Below are positions 1 through 8,539 of a stretch of 64,000 bases of DNA, one piece after another (the first letter of the stretch is position 1; the number at the start of each line of letters is the position of its first letter). The notes under the pieces were generated by a model. It made no database searches, was not told where the DNA came from, and was given only the letters and a program-made list of their open reading frames with translations. Where the stretch lies: assembly GCA_036389335.1 (NCBI GenBank), contig DASVQC010000108.1, positions 1-64,000 on the forward strand, given 5' to 3'. Origin of the DNA: JAIVGV01 sp036389335 (GTDB taxonomy: Bacteria > Acidobacteriota > Blastocatellia > Pyrinomonadales > Pyrinomonadaceae). Position numbers and translations under genes: made by a program.

Positions 1-372
1 CTGCCACCGGGATCGAGTCGTTCGGTTAAAGCGCCGCGAGATTAACACCAAGCGCGCGAAAGAAAAAGACCGAAGTTGGCCGCCCGCGCCGCGCCCCCCG
101 CGCGGGGCGGGGGCGGCGCACGCGCGCGCGCGCGGCGTCGCCCCGGCGCGGCCTGATCGGCGCGGCCCCCGACCGTTCCCGCTAACGCGAATCCCTTTTC
201 CCGGAATCGGCGGTAGACGCTTGCGCCGCCCCGCGCGTCTTTACCAGAACGACCGCCTTTTCCGGCTCCTTATGTTCGGAGAGCGCGGCGGCACGAGGCT
301 TGATTCAGCACTACGTATTCGCTCGCCCGCGCCGCAGTATCTTCGCCCTGACCTAACTTGAAGGAAACGACC
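1..372. other. intergenic, no gene recognised
   Basis: No convincing coding region is visible before the esterase start. The stretch is extremely GC-rich, with G/C-run hairpins around 85-120 and an alternating run of seven CG dinucleotides at 121-134. A gene ending just upstream of the window cannot be excluded. No clear promoter hexamers were seen for the esterase. Confidence 0.5.
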
Positions 373-1473
373 ATGACAAATCAGAACCGGCCACTCGCCC
401 GCGCCCTGCGCCTCGTCTGGCTCTCCCTCTTAACGCTCCTCTCCGCCTCGTCGGCCCTCGCGCAGACGGGGCGGCTCGTGCGCGAAGTCGTCCACGGCGC
501 TTCGCTCGAACGCAACGCGACGGGCGAGTCGCCCGACCGCCGCGTCTCCGTCTACCTCCCGCCGGGCTACGACACGGCGACGACGAAACGCTACCCGGTC
601 GTCTACCTGCTGCACGGCATCGGCGACGCGGACGAGGAGTTCACCTCGCCGTGGAAGGGCAACACGGCGGAGTGGGGCACGGTGCAGGGCCTGATGGATC
701 GCGGCATCGGCGAGGGCCGCTTCGGGGAGATGATCGTCGTCGTGCCCGACGAGCGCACGAAGATGATGGGGAGCTTCTACACGAACTCCGCGGCGACGGG
801 CGGCTGGGAAGACTTCACGACGAAAGATTTGGTCGGCTACATCGACAGGAAATACCGCACGCTCGCGCGCCCGGAGGGCCGCGGGCTGGCGGGCCACTCG
901 ATGGGCGGCTACGGCGCGATCAAGCTCGGCATGAAGCACCCGGAAGTTTACAGCGTCGTCTACGCGATGAACCCGGCGGTGCTCGGCTGGGCGAAAGACC
1001 TCTCGCCGGAGAACCCCGCCTTCGCGCAGCTCGTCTCGCTCAAGACGCCGGAGGAGGCGTTTCAAGGAAACTTCTACCTCGTCGGCGCGCTCTGCATCGC
1101 GCAGGCTTTCTCGCCGAACCCCGCGCGCCCGCCCTTCTACGCCGACCTGCCCTTCAAGCTCGTTGACGGGAAGATCGTGCCCGATGAGCCCGCCCACTCG
1201 GAGTGGGAGGAGAATTTTCCGCTCAACATGGCGGCGCGCTACAAGGATAACCTGATGAGGCTGCGGGGCTTTCGCTTCGACACCGGATGGGACGACGAGT
1301 ACACGCACATCCCCCCGACCGCGCGCGCCCTCGCGCACAAGCTGGACGAGCTGAAAGTGCCCTTCACCTTCGAGGAGTACAACGGCGATCACCGCAACCG
1401 CATGTGGGGCCGCAACGGCAGGCTCTACACCGAAGTGCTGCCCTACTTCTGGCTCCTGCTCGACGCTAAATAG
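373..1473 (+). CDS. secreted alpha/beta-hydrolase esterase (esterase D/feruloyl-esterase type)
   Basis: Encodes 366 residues. An N-terminal signal peptide (hydrophobic stretch about residues 14-30, ending S-S-A-L-A-Q) predicts export. The alpha/beta-hydrolase core shows an oxyanion-side HGIG motif and the nucleophile elbow GHSMGG with Ser176. A late His (motif GDHRN) is the probable catalytic base. This is the esterase D/FrmB-like family, which hydrolyses carboxylic or acyl-sugar esters; the substrate is not deducible. The ATG at 373 is chosen because AAGGAA lies 6 nt upstream; an in-frame TTG at 358 would place that ribosome-binding site inside the gene. It stands alone and converges on the histidine kinase across a long perfect palindrome. 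Confidence 0.85.
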   Translation: MTNQNRPLARALRLVWLSLLTLLSASSALAQTGRLVREVVHGASLERNATGESPDRRVSVYLPPGYDTATTKRYPVVYLLHGIGDADEEFTSPWKGNTAEWGTVQGLMDRGIGEGRFGEMIVVVPDERTKMMGSFYTNSAATGGWEDFTTKDLVGYIDRKYRTLARPEGRGLAGHSMGGYGAIKLGMKHPEVYSVVYAMNPAVLGWAKDLSPENPAFAQLVSLKTPEEAFQGNFYLVGALCIAQAFSPNPARPPFYADLPFKLVDGKIVPDEPAHSEWEENFPLNMAARYKDNLMRLRGFRFDTGWDDEYTHIPPTARALAHKLDELKVPFTFEEYNGDHRNRMWGRNGRLYTEVLPYFWLLLDAK

Positions 1474-1490
1474 GAGGGGTGGAAGAAGAA

Positions 1491-1570
1491 AATGACGAAT
1501 GCGGGACGATGAGTGCGGGATGAAGAGCTACTGCCTTTCATCCCGCACTCATCGTCCCGCATTCGTCATT
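1491..1570. repeat. 34-bp perfect inverted repeat built from 7-bp units
   Basis: Arms at 1491-1524 and 1537-1570 are perfect reverse complements around a 12-nt loop. The arm reads as 7-mers such as ATGCGGG, ACGATGA and GTGCGGG. It lies between convergent genes and could terminate transcription in both directions. It belongs to the heptad-repeat family found at many borders in this window. Confidence 0.9.
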
Positions 1571-1575
1571 CCTCT

Positions 1576-4572
1576 TCAGTCGCCCGCGGCTTGCAGGCGC
1601 GCGCGGCCCTGAGCGGTGGGGAGCGTGATGCGGAAGGTCGTGCCGCGGCCCGGCGTGCTCTCGACGGCGATGTGGCCGGAGTGCTCCTGCACGATGCCGT
1701 AGGAGACGGCGAGGCCGAGGCCCGTGCCGCGCCCGACGCCCTTCGTCGTGAAGAACGGGTCGTAGATGCGGGCGACGTTTTCGGGCGCGATGCCGATGCC
1801 GGTGTCGGCGACGTGGGCGGTGACGGAATCGCCGTCGCTCGCCGTCGAGAGCGTGATGCGCCCGCCCGCGGGCAGCGCGTCGCGCGCGTTCAGCAGCAGG
1901 TTCGTGAAGACCTGCTGGAGCTTGCCGGGGTTGCCGTAGACGAGCGGCAGATCGCCATCGTACTCGCGCGTGATCTCGACCTGCGACTGCCGCAGTTGCG
2001 GCTCCAGGAGTTGCAGCGTGTCGTCGAGCACGTGGTTCAAGTCCACCTCGCCGAACTCCGTGACCGAGCCCGTGCGCGAGAAGTTCAAAAGGTTGTTGAC
2101 GATGCCGGTCGCGCGCTCGGTCTGCCGGTGAATCTTTTCGAGCAGCTTGTGCTTCGGATCGTGGTCGGCGAACATGCCGAGGAGCATCTGCGTGTACGAC
2201 GAGACGCCGGTGAGCGGCGTGTTGATCTCGTGGGCGACGCCCGCCGCGAGCAGGCCGATCGACGACAGCTTCTCGCGCTGCTGCAACTGCTCTTCGAGGC
2301 GCACGCGCGCCGTCACGTCTTCCAAAACGACGAGCGCGCCCTTGTGCTCGCCCGACTCGGCGCGGCGCAGCGGCGCGATGGCGATGTTGAGGATGAGCGG
2401 TCGCCCGGTGCGCGTCGCCGTGTGCAGCTTGTAGACGTGGCGCAGCTCCGAGAGCTGCCAGCCCGCGTCGCCGAGGAGCTGTTCGAGCGTCTCGGCGAAG
2501 TCTTCGGCGAACAGCTCTTCGACGCGGCGACCGAGCGCCTCGTCGCGCGCCACCCACATCATCCCTTCGAGCGAGGAGTTGCAGCCCGTCACGCGCCCCG
2601 CCGTGTCCACCGCGAGCAGGCCGACGTTGATCGACTCGACGATGGACTCGTTGAACTCCTTGAGCATCTCCAGCTCGGCGGCGCGCTCGGCCTGCTCCTG
2701 GTAGAGCAGGCTGTTCTCGACGGCGACCGCGACGTAGCCGGAGACGGTGCGCAGGATTTCCAAATCCTCCGACGAGAGCAGCGCGCCGCCCGTCGAGCGG
2801 CCCAAGCCGATGACGGCGACCATCCGCCCGCGCACGACGCAGGGCACGTAGTAGTGGAGCGCGCGGCGGACGAAGCCGGAAGTCTCGAACGCGAGATCGA
2901 TGTCGTCGGCGCGCACGATGCCCGCCGCCGCCGAGCGCGTGCGGATCATCTCGCGGAAGTCCTGCGGCACGATCAGCTCGTTCGACAAGCCCATCGAGCG
3001 CGCCACGCGGTAGCCGCCCGGCGCGGCGGCGTCCTCGACGAAGATCGCGACGCGCGCCACGCCCAAGACTTCCCGCAGGCGGCTGATGAGGGCGTCGAGC
3101 AGGGGTTCGAGCGCGGTCGTCGCCGAGAGCGTGCGACCGAAGTCGAGCAGGCTGTGGCGCAGATCGTAGCGCTCGCCGTAGAAGAGCCGGTCGACGCGCT
3201 CCTGAAGGAAGTGCTTGACGGGCGCGGCGGTCATCACGATGACGGACATCGCGAGCACGGCCACGATCACGCGCAGGGTGATCGCGCCCGTCGAGAGCTC
3301 TCCGCCGAAGGCGTAGAGGCCGGCGACGTAGACGACCGTGCCGATCATGAGCGCGAGGAAGACGGTCGTGAGCGCGTAGACGGCGGCGCGGCGGACGACG
3401 ATGTCCACGTCCATCAGCCGGTAGCGCACGACGGAGTTGCCGAACGTGAGCGGGATGAGGACGAGCGGGAGCACCGCCGCGTCCGTCAGCCAGCGGTTGG
3501 TCTGCGCGCTCGCCGCGGTCGCCGCCGCCGTCATGTCGCCGAAGACGTAGCCCACCGCGTAGAGGAGCGTGAAGGGCGCGACCGCCAGCACCGAGCCCCA
3601 GACGACCCACTTGAGCTGCTGGCGCACGACCGCCGCCTTGCTGCGCGCGAAGCGGTAGAGCAGCACCGCCGCCCCGCCCGCGAGCGCCACCCAGAAGTGG
3701 ACGAACTCCGAGACGTAGAAGCCGCGGATGAAGTCCTCGGAGAACTCCGGCAGGCGCAAAGACGGGAAGAGCCCCAGACGCTTCTGCAGGACGAACTCGA
3801 TCTCGTTCGGGTAGACGAACAGGACGAGCAGCAGCAGGAACGCCGCGGCGGGCGCGTAGAGCAGCGCGGGCAGCCAGCGGCGCTCCGAAAGTCTTCGGCG
3901 CACGGGGTAGAGCAGGCAGAAGTGCAGGAAGACGGGCGCGAAGAGGATGTAGGCCGCGTTGTCGAGGAAGGAGACCGACTTGTCTAAGTCTTCGTAAGAG
4001 CCGTAGGGCTTGTAGAAGTGGAAGACGAAGGCGCAGACGCACAGCACCGTGAAGTGCAGCACGAAGGGCGCGCGCTCGCCCTGCCGGAAGAGCACGAAGA
4101 GGCCGACGAGCAGGTAGACGACGCCGACGAGGTTGACGTAGTAGTCGCGCGTCGTGTTGACGGACGGAGCTTCGAGGCGGTCGAGCGTGACGTAGTACCA
4201 CTGCGACTCGCCGCCCGCAGCGTTCGCGCGCTCGATCAGGTAGCGCACGCGCCCGCCCGACTCCTTGGCGTTCTCCAACCAGATCTGGACGTCCGAGGAG
4301 TTGATGACGGGCTCGTTGTGCTCGTCGTCAGGGCTGATGGCGACGAGGCGGTCGCCGGGCAGCACGCCGAGCAGCCCCGCGCGCCCCGCGCCGGAGTTCG
4401 GATCGACCGACTGGGCGACGATGCCGCGCGGCGTCTGCTTCCACACGACGCCGTCGGTGGGCGGGGGCGTGCGCGTGTGGCGCTGGTAGAAGTTGAGACC
4501 GCCCGCCACGGCGAGCAGCGCCGCCGACATCAGCAGCACCCACGCCCTCGTCGTTAGCAGCGATCTCTTCAC
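1576..4572 (-). CDS. membrane-bound hybrid-input sensor histidine kinase (PDZ-TM-GAF-PAS-HisKA-HATPase)
   Basis: About 998 residues from a GTG start. Order of parts: a first membrane helix (about 10-28), a PDZ-like domain (about 40-100, containing LLGVLPGDRL), several membrane helices (about 145-400), a GAF domain, a PAS domain, then HisKA and HATPase_c. The phospho-acceptor is His781 in the H-box GVAHEINTPLTG. The N-box (LLLNARDAL), G1 (DTGIGIAP), F-box (FFTTKG) and G2 (GTGLGLAV) are all present, so it should be an active kinase. No response regulator is adjacent, making it an orphan. GTG 4572 is preferred because the residues upstream of it are Arg/Pro-rich and unlike a leader, and AAGGA lies about 11 nt upstream. 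It probably senses periplasmic or envelope signals. Confidence 0.88.
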   Translation of the reverse strand: MKRSLLTTRAWVLLMSAALLAVAGGLNFYQRHTRTPPPTDGVVWKQTPRGIVAQSVDPNSGAGRAGLLGVLPGDRLVAISPDDEHNEPVINSSDVQIWLENAKESGGRVRYLIERANAAGGESQWYYVTLDRLEAPSVNTTRDYYVNLVGVVYLLVGLFVLFRQGERAPFVLHFTVLCVCAFVFHFYKPYGSYEDLDKSVSFLDNAAYILFAPVFLHFCLLYPVRRRLSERRWLPALLYAPAAAFLLLLVLFVYPNEIEFVLQKRLGLFPSLRLPEFSEDFIRGFYVSEFVHFWVALAGGAAVLLYRFARSKAAVVRQQLKWVVWGSVLAVAPFTLLYAVGYVFGDMTAAATAASAQTNRWLTDAAVLPLVLIPLTFGNSVVRYRLMDVDIVVRRAAVYALTTVFLALMIGTVVYVAGLYAFGGELSTGAITLRVIVAVLAMSVIVMTAAPVKHFLQERVDRLFYGERYDLRHSLLDFGRTLSATTALEPLLDALISRLREVLGVARVAIFVEDAAAPGGYRVARSMGLSNELIVPQDFREMIRTRSAAAGIVRADDIDLAFETSGFVRRALHYYVPCVVRGRMVAVIGLGRSTGGALLSSEDLEILRTVSGYVAVAVENSLLYQEQAERAAELEMLKEFNESIVESINVGLLAVDTAGRVTGCNSSLEGMMWVARDEALGRRVEELFAEDFAETLEQLLGDAGWQLSELRHVYKLHTATRTGRPLILNIAIAPLRRAESGEHKGALVVLEDVTARVRLEEQLQQREKLSSIGLLAAGVAHEINTPLTGVSSYTQMLLGMFADHDPKHKLLEKIHRQTERATGIVNNLLNFSRTGSVTEFGEVDLNHVLDDTLQLLEPQLRQSQVEITREYDGDLPLVYGNPGKLQQVFTNLLLNARDALPAGGRITLSTASDGDSVTAHVADTGIGIAPENVARIYDPFFTTKGVGRGTGLGLAVSYGIVQEHSGHIAVESTPGRGTTFRITLPTAQGRARLQAAGD

Positions 4573-4909
4573 GGCCCCGGAAGTCCTTAAAAATCGAGCG
4601 CCACCCGGCTCAATAAATCGGCTATTTAGAAGCAACTGACGTTCCAGCACGAAAACCGCGTGCGTCGCCCGACCCGTCGCGCGGCGCGGCGGCGGCGCGC
4701 GCGGCGCATCGCGCTCAGGCGGCGCGGCTTGAGGGCGTCGCGGGCGGGAAGGGTCGGGCCTCACACGGCGTGTGGGATCGGAAGTCGCTCATCCGAGTTT
4801 TCGTATTTCGTCCGAGAATTTGAAGAGGCGAAAGACGACGGGCGGGAAGGAAGCTCGAACTTTCCCCTCCCGCCCGCCCTTTCACTTCTACTCGTTGACC
4901 GCCGCCGCT
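4573..4909. other. intergenic between two minus-strand genes
   Basis: No gene supported. It holds the leader of the histidine kinase and a GC-rich hairpin downstream of the outer-membrane protein gene. Confidence 0.5.
4840..4875 (-). terminator. possible terminator after the outer-membrane protein gene
   Basis: GGGCGGGA at 4840-4847 pairs with TCCCGCCC at 4868-4875, with further imperfect pairing inside. Only a weak T-rich tail follows on the minus strand. Confidence 0.4.
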
Positions 4910-6745
4910 TCAGAACCTGAGCGAGATGCCGCCGCGGACGCTGCGCCGGTTCGTGCCCGCGACCGTGAGCGTCTCGCCGTCGTCGGAGCAGGTGAGCGCG
5001 TCGAGGAGGTTGCGCGCGTCGAGCGTCGCCTCGGCGCGCAGGGGCAGCCCGAAGGTCGGCAGGTCCTGCGTGACGAGGATGCTCAGAGAAGGATCGAAGA
5101 CGGCGAGGCGACCGGCGAACGGGTCGATGGCGAAGACGGCGGCGCGCGGGCTGAAGCGCAGGACGGTGCGGACGTGCGTGCCCGTGTCGAAGGACGTATC
5201 TATCTGCGCGGCGGCGGTCTGGTAGAAGCCGTCGCGGAAAACGTCGCCCGGCTTGGTCGAGAACGTCACGGGCGCGAGCTGCTGGCCGCGACCCGCCGCG
5301 TAGCCCACGCCCGCCTGCAAGTAGTGTGTGACGCGGCGGGTGTAGACGACGCGGAGGCCGCGCGCCGCGCCCTGCTGGTTGGCGACCTGCAACAGCTCCG
5401 CGCCGCTCGCGTCGGCGAAGCCGCCGAGCGGCAGGTTCATCAGGCCGACGCCGCGCCCGTCCGTCGTGTCGAAGAACATCGACGCCTCGACGCTCGAAGA
5501 GTTGTCGATCACGCGCTCGACGCCGAACTCAAGCCGGCGGCTGCGCTCCATCACGGCGCGCCCGTCCACGAAGGCCACCGCCTGCTCGCCCGCCTCCGGG
5601 AAGTTGACCTGCCCCGCCTCCAGCGTCGCGGACGACCGAGGGCGCGCCGCGCCGTTGGTCGAAGTGTAAGCCGCGCGGACTTGCGTGCGCGCGTTGGCGT
5701 CGAAGGCGAAGCCGACGCGCGGGCTCAGCGAAGCCTCCCCGCGCGCGCCGAGGAAGCGCGAGTAGTCGAGCCCGAGCACGACGACGACGCCGTCCCTGAC
5801 GACCCACTCGTCGACCGCGCGCACCGAAAGCTGGCTGAGGGCGTCCCCCGCCGCCGAAGACTTCGACGCGGCGAGCGGCAGGCGCGCGCCGCCGAGCGTC
5901 ATACGCACGTTGTGGCGCGCGTTCGCGCGGAAGACCCCCGTCGTTTCGAGCCGCGCCAGCCCGTTCGAGGCGAACTGCCCGGCGAAGATCAGATTCAGTT
6001 GCTCGGTGGCGGGCGTCGAGACGGCGAAGCTCGTGCCGACGTACGCGGACGTGTTCGGAGTCGAGGAGAAGCCGGTGTAAGTTTCGACAACCCCGTGCGG
6101 GGTGGCGCGACCCGAGACGTTCTCGGAGATGTCTGCGGGCTCGGAGTCCGACGGATCGTCGCCCGCCGAATCGCCCACGCTACGCCCCGCCGCTTCCTGC
6201 CCGGTGGCCTGAGCGACGGCCTCTTCGGCGATCTCGGAGGCGGCGTCGCCGCGCTCGTTCTGGTGGAAGATCGAGCCGCCGCTGCGGGCGGCGCGCAGAC
6301 GCCACTTCGGATCGTTGCGGTCGGCGCGGCGTTCGGGCGCGGTGCGGCCCTGTCCGAGCGGCTCCAAATTGAAGCGGTAGCTGATCTCGTCGGACGGGTT
6401 GACCTGTACGGAATTGAAGGAGACGCTGTTGAAGCCTTCGGCGATGGCGGTCAGGAGGTACTTGCCCGGCAGCACGCGCGCCGTGAAGCTGCCGTCGGGC
6501 GAGGTGCTCGTCTGCTTCGAGACGGTGTCCGCGCCGTCGCGCACGAAGCGGATGATCGCGCCCGCGAGCGGCTGACCGCGGTGATCGCGCACGAGCCCCG
6601 TCACCGTCCCGAGTCGGCGGCTCGACCCGCCCTTGGCCGAAGCCGCGGGCGCGCCCGCCGCCGCGGCGAGGGACGCGGCGAGGAGTGTGGCGAAGAACCT
6701 GCCTGTGATGGAGTCGAAAGTCACGCGCAAGGAGTTCTTACCCAT
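4910..6745 (-). CDS. carboxypeptidase-regulatory-like domain outer-membrane barrel protein
   Basis: Encodes 611 residues. A signal peptide (ending near AAGAPAASA) is followed by a carboxypeptidase-regulatory-like Ig-type domain (about 45-125, starting GTVTGLVRDHRGQPL), a polar Ser/Asp/Glu-rich linker, and a long region of alternating beta-strand character. The protein ends GGISLRF; a terminal Phe is typical of outer-membrane barrels. This resembles TonB-dependent-transporter-like proteins common in Acidobacteriota, but at 611 residues it is short and I see no plug domain, so TonB-driven import is uncertain. The ATG at 6745 has GGGAGG 9 nt upstream, deciding the start over an upstream in-frame ATG. 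It is divergent from the M16 peptidase. Confidence 0.75.
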   Translation of the reverse strand: MGKNSLRVTFDSITGRFFATLLAASLAAAAGAPAASAKGGSSRRLGTVTGLVRDHRGQPLAGAIIRFVRDGADTVSKQTSTSPDGSFTARVLPGKYLLTAIAEGFNSVSFNSVQVNPSDEISYRFNLEPLGQGRTAPERRADRNDPKWRLRAARSGGSIFHQNERGDAASEIAEEAVAQATGQEAAGRSVGDSAGDDPSDSEPADISENVSGRATPHGVVETYTGFSSTPNTSAYVGTSFAVSTPATEQLNLIFAGQFASNGLARLETTGVFRANARHNVRMTLGGARLPLAASKSSAAGDALSQLSVRAVDEWVVRDGVVVVLGLDYSRFLGARGEASLSPRVGFAFDANARTQVRAAYTSTNGAARPRSSATLEAGQVNFPEAGEQAVAFVDGRAVMERSRRLEFGVERVIDNSSSVEASMFFDTTDGRGVGLMNLPLGGFADASGAELLQVANQQGAARGLRVVYTRRVTHYLQAGVGYAAGRGQQLAPVTFSTKPGDVFRDGFYQTAAAQIDTSFDTGTHVRTVLRFSPRAAVFAIDPFAGRLAVFDPSLSILVTQDLPTFGLPLRAEATLDARNLLDALTCSDDGETLTVAGTNRRSVRGGISLRF

Positions 6746-7192
6746 CGCACCAAACCTCCCGGCGCGCCGCTCGCGCTGTCCATGACGGACGCGGGGCGCG
6801 CAACCTCTCGAAGCGCATTCCCTTCTGTTCACGAGGGGCGAAACGGTAAGCGGGAGACTGCTCTATCAAGGGCGAACGCCGAGCCGCCCTTCGCGCGCCG
6901 CCGGAGTCCCGGACAAAGCCGAAAACCTCAGCCCGCGGCGCGTAGGCGGACATTTTCGCCGAGGCCCCCCGGCCTGTCAAGCAAGCCTTTCCGGTTCGGG
7001 GACTTAAGCCGGGGAGCGTGGGCGTCGCCCCGTAGCGTCACCGCGCGCCGGGGGCGCGGGAAACCGGCCCCCCGCGTTTCCCCGACCGCCCGTTTGCCGC
7101 CCGATTTGCTGCGTGCTACGATGCCACTTGCCGCGAAAACGCCCGCCCGTGGGTTCAAAATAATTTTTCACGCATCAAAGTTTCAGACGGGG
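6746..7192. other. divergent intergenic region, no gene recognised
   Basis: About 450 bp between divergent genes, presumably holding both promoters. Open frames here have arginine/proline-rich, shadow-like translations. No convincing sigma-70 hexamer pair was found. An AT-rich patch (about 7158-7170) lies shortly before the M16 start. Confidence 0.5.
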
Positions 7193-8485
7193 ATGACTGA
7201 TCAAGTTCGCACCACCAAACTCCCGAACGGCGCGACCGTCCTGACGGAGTTCATGCCCAACTTGCGCTCGGCGACCGTCGGCGCGTGGGTGCGCCGCGGC
7301 TCGCGCCACGAGCGCGCCGAGTGGAACGGCATCTGCCACTTCATCGAGCACGCCGTCTTCAAGGGCACGCGCCGCCGCTCGGCGCTCGACATCGCCGTCG
7401 AGAGCGACCGCCTCGGCGGCAACTTCGACGCCTACACCACCCACGAATCGACCGGCTTCTCGCTCAAAGTCGTGGACACGGCAGTCCCGCAATCGTTCGA
7501 CCTGCTCGCCGACATGCTGCTCGCCCCGCGCTTCGACGCCGAGGATTTGGAGCGCGAGGCGAAGGTCATCATCGAAGAGATGAAGATGGTCGAGGACACG
7601 CCGGAAGAGCTGCTGACCGAGCTGTTCAACGCCGCCTACTTCCCCGACCACTCTCTGGGCCGCCCCATCGAGGGCACGCCCGACACAGTCCTCTCGTTCA
7701 ACAGCGAGCGCACGGCGCGCTTCCACTCTTCCGCCTACTCGCCGCGCAACCTCGTCATCGCCGCCGCGGGCAACGTCCGCCACGACGAGATCGTCGCGCT
7801 CGCCGAACGCGCCTTCGCGACGCTCGGGGATGCGGCGCGGCACGCCCCTCAAGACTCGCCCGCCGAGGACGACGAAGGCGTGCCGCGCCACGCCTCGCCC
7901 ATCTTCGTCCAGCGCAAGAAGGAGCTGGAACAGGCGCACCTCCTGCTCGCCACGCCGTGGTCTACGGCCCGCGACGACGACCGCTACGCCGCGAGCCTGC
8001 TCGGCTCCGTCATCGGCGGCGGCACGTCGAGCCGGCTCTGGCAGTCGATCCGGGAGGATCGGGGCTTGGCCTACTCGGTCGGCGCGGCGGCGAGCACCTT
8101 CACCGACGCCGGGATTTTTCACATCTACGCGGGCACGTCGCCCGAGCAGGCCGACGAGGTTCTCGACCTCGCGCTCGCCGAGCTGCGCCGCGCCGTCCGC
8201 GAGCCGGTGGGCGAAGACGAGCTGCAGCTCGCCAAGGATCAGGCGACCGCGTCCATCCTCCTCGGCCTCGAATCGACGAGCGTGCGCGCCGGGACGCTCG
8301 CCCGTCAGGAGATCGTCCACGGTCGCCGCGTCGAGCCGGAAGAGATCATCCGCCGCATCGAAGCCGTCACGGCGGAGGACGTGATCGAAGTCGCCCGCGC
8401 CCGCTTCACGACCGAGCAGATCGCCTTCGGCGCGCTCGGCGATCTCGGCGGCTTCAAAGTCGATCGCGCGCGCTTGGAGATTTGA
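7193..8485 (+). CDS. M16 family zinc peptidase (processing-peptidase/PqqL-like)
   Basis: Encodes 430 residues, the usual length of single-unit M16B peptidases. The inverted zinc motif HxxEH is present as H49-F-I-E52-H53, and the third ligand is in IIEEMK (E128/E129). A C-terminal M16 domain with the R/Y region (GLAYSVGAAAS) follows. It would cleave peptides in a clam-shell chamber, normally as a homodimer; no signal peptide is evident, so it is probably cytoplasmic. The open frame runs far upstream, but only from ATG 7193 does the translation match the family (TTKLPNGATVLTE). Heptad repeats begin right after the stop. Confidence 0.9.
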   Translation: MTDQVRTTKLPNGATVLTEFMPNLRSATVGAWVRRGSRHERAEWNGICHFIEHAVFKGTRRRSALDIAVESDRLGGNFDAYTTHESTGFSLKVVDTAVPQSFDLLADMLLAPRFDAEDLEREAKVIIEEMKMVEDTPEELLTELFNAAYFPDHSLGRPIEGTPDTVLSFNSERTARFHSSAYSPRNLVIAAAGNVRHDEIVALAERAFATLGDAARHAPQDSPAEDDEGVPRHASPIFVQRKKELEQAHLLLATPWSTARDDDRYAASLLGSVIGGGTSSRLWQSIREDRGLAYSVGAAASTFTDAGIFHIYAGTSPEQADEVLDLALAELRRAVREPVGEDELQLAKDQATASILLGLESTSVRAGTLARQEIVHGRRVEPEEIIRRIEAVTAEDVIEVARARFTTEQIAFGALGDLGGFKVDRARLEI

Positions 8486-8530
8486 AAAGCCGTGACGGGT
8501 GACAAGTGACGGGTGACGGGTGACGGGATT
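8484..8530. repeat. tandem GTGACGG-type heptad repeats
   Basis: Five near-identical 7-bp units (GTGACGG with one GTGACAA) directly follow the M16 stop, preceded by AAAAGCC. There is no inverted arm, so this is a half-element. It sits within the leader of the following hydrolase gene. Confidence 0.85.
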
Positions 8531-8539
8531 AAGTCGAAC

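Noticed and set aside
121..134. Alternating CG run, possible Z-DNA or replication-related site
   Set aside because: Short and in line with the extreme GC content here; no DnaA boxes or other origin features were seen.
358..372. TTG start for the esterase
   Set aside because: It would place the AAGGAA ribosome-binding site inside the gene; ATG 373 has correct spacing.
4772..7192. Very long upstream extension of the M16 peptidase frame
   Set aside because: Antisense to the outer-membrane protein, without a recognisable domain; the family match begins at 7193.
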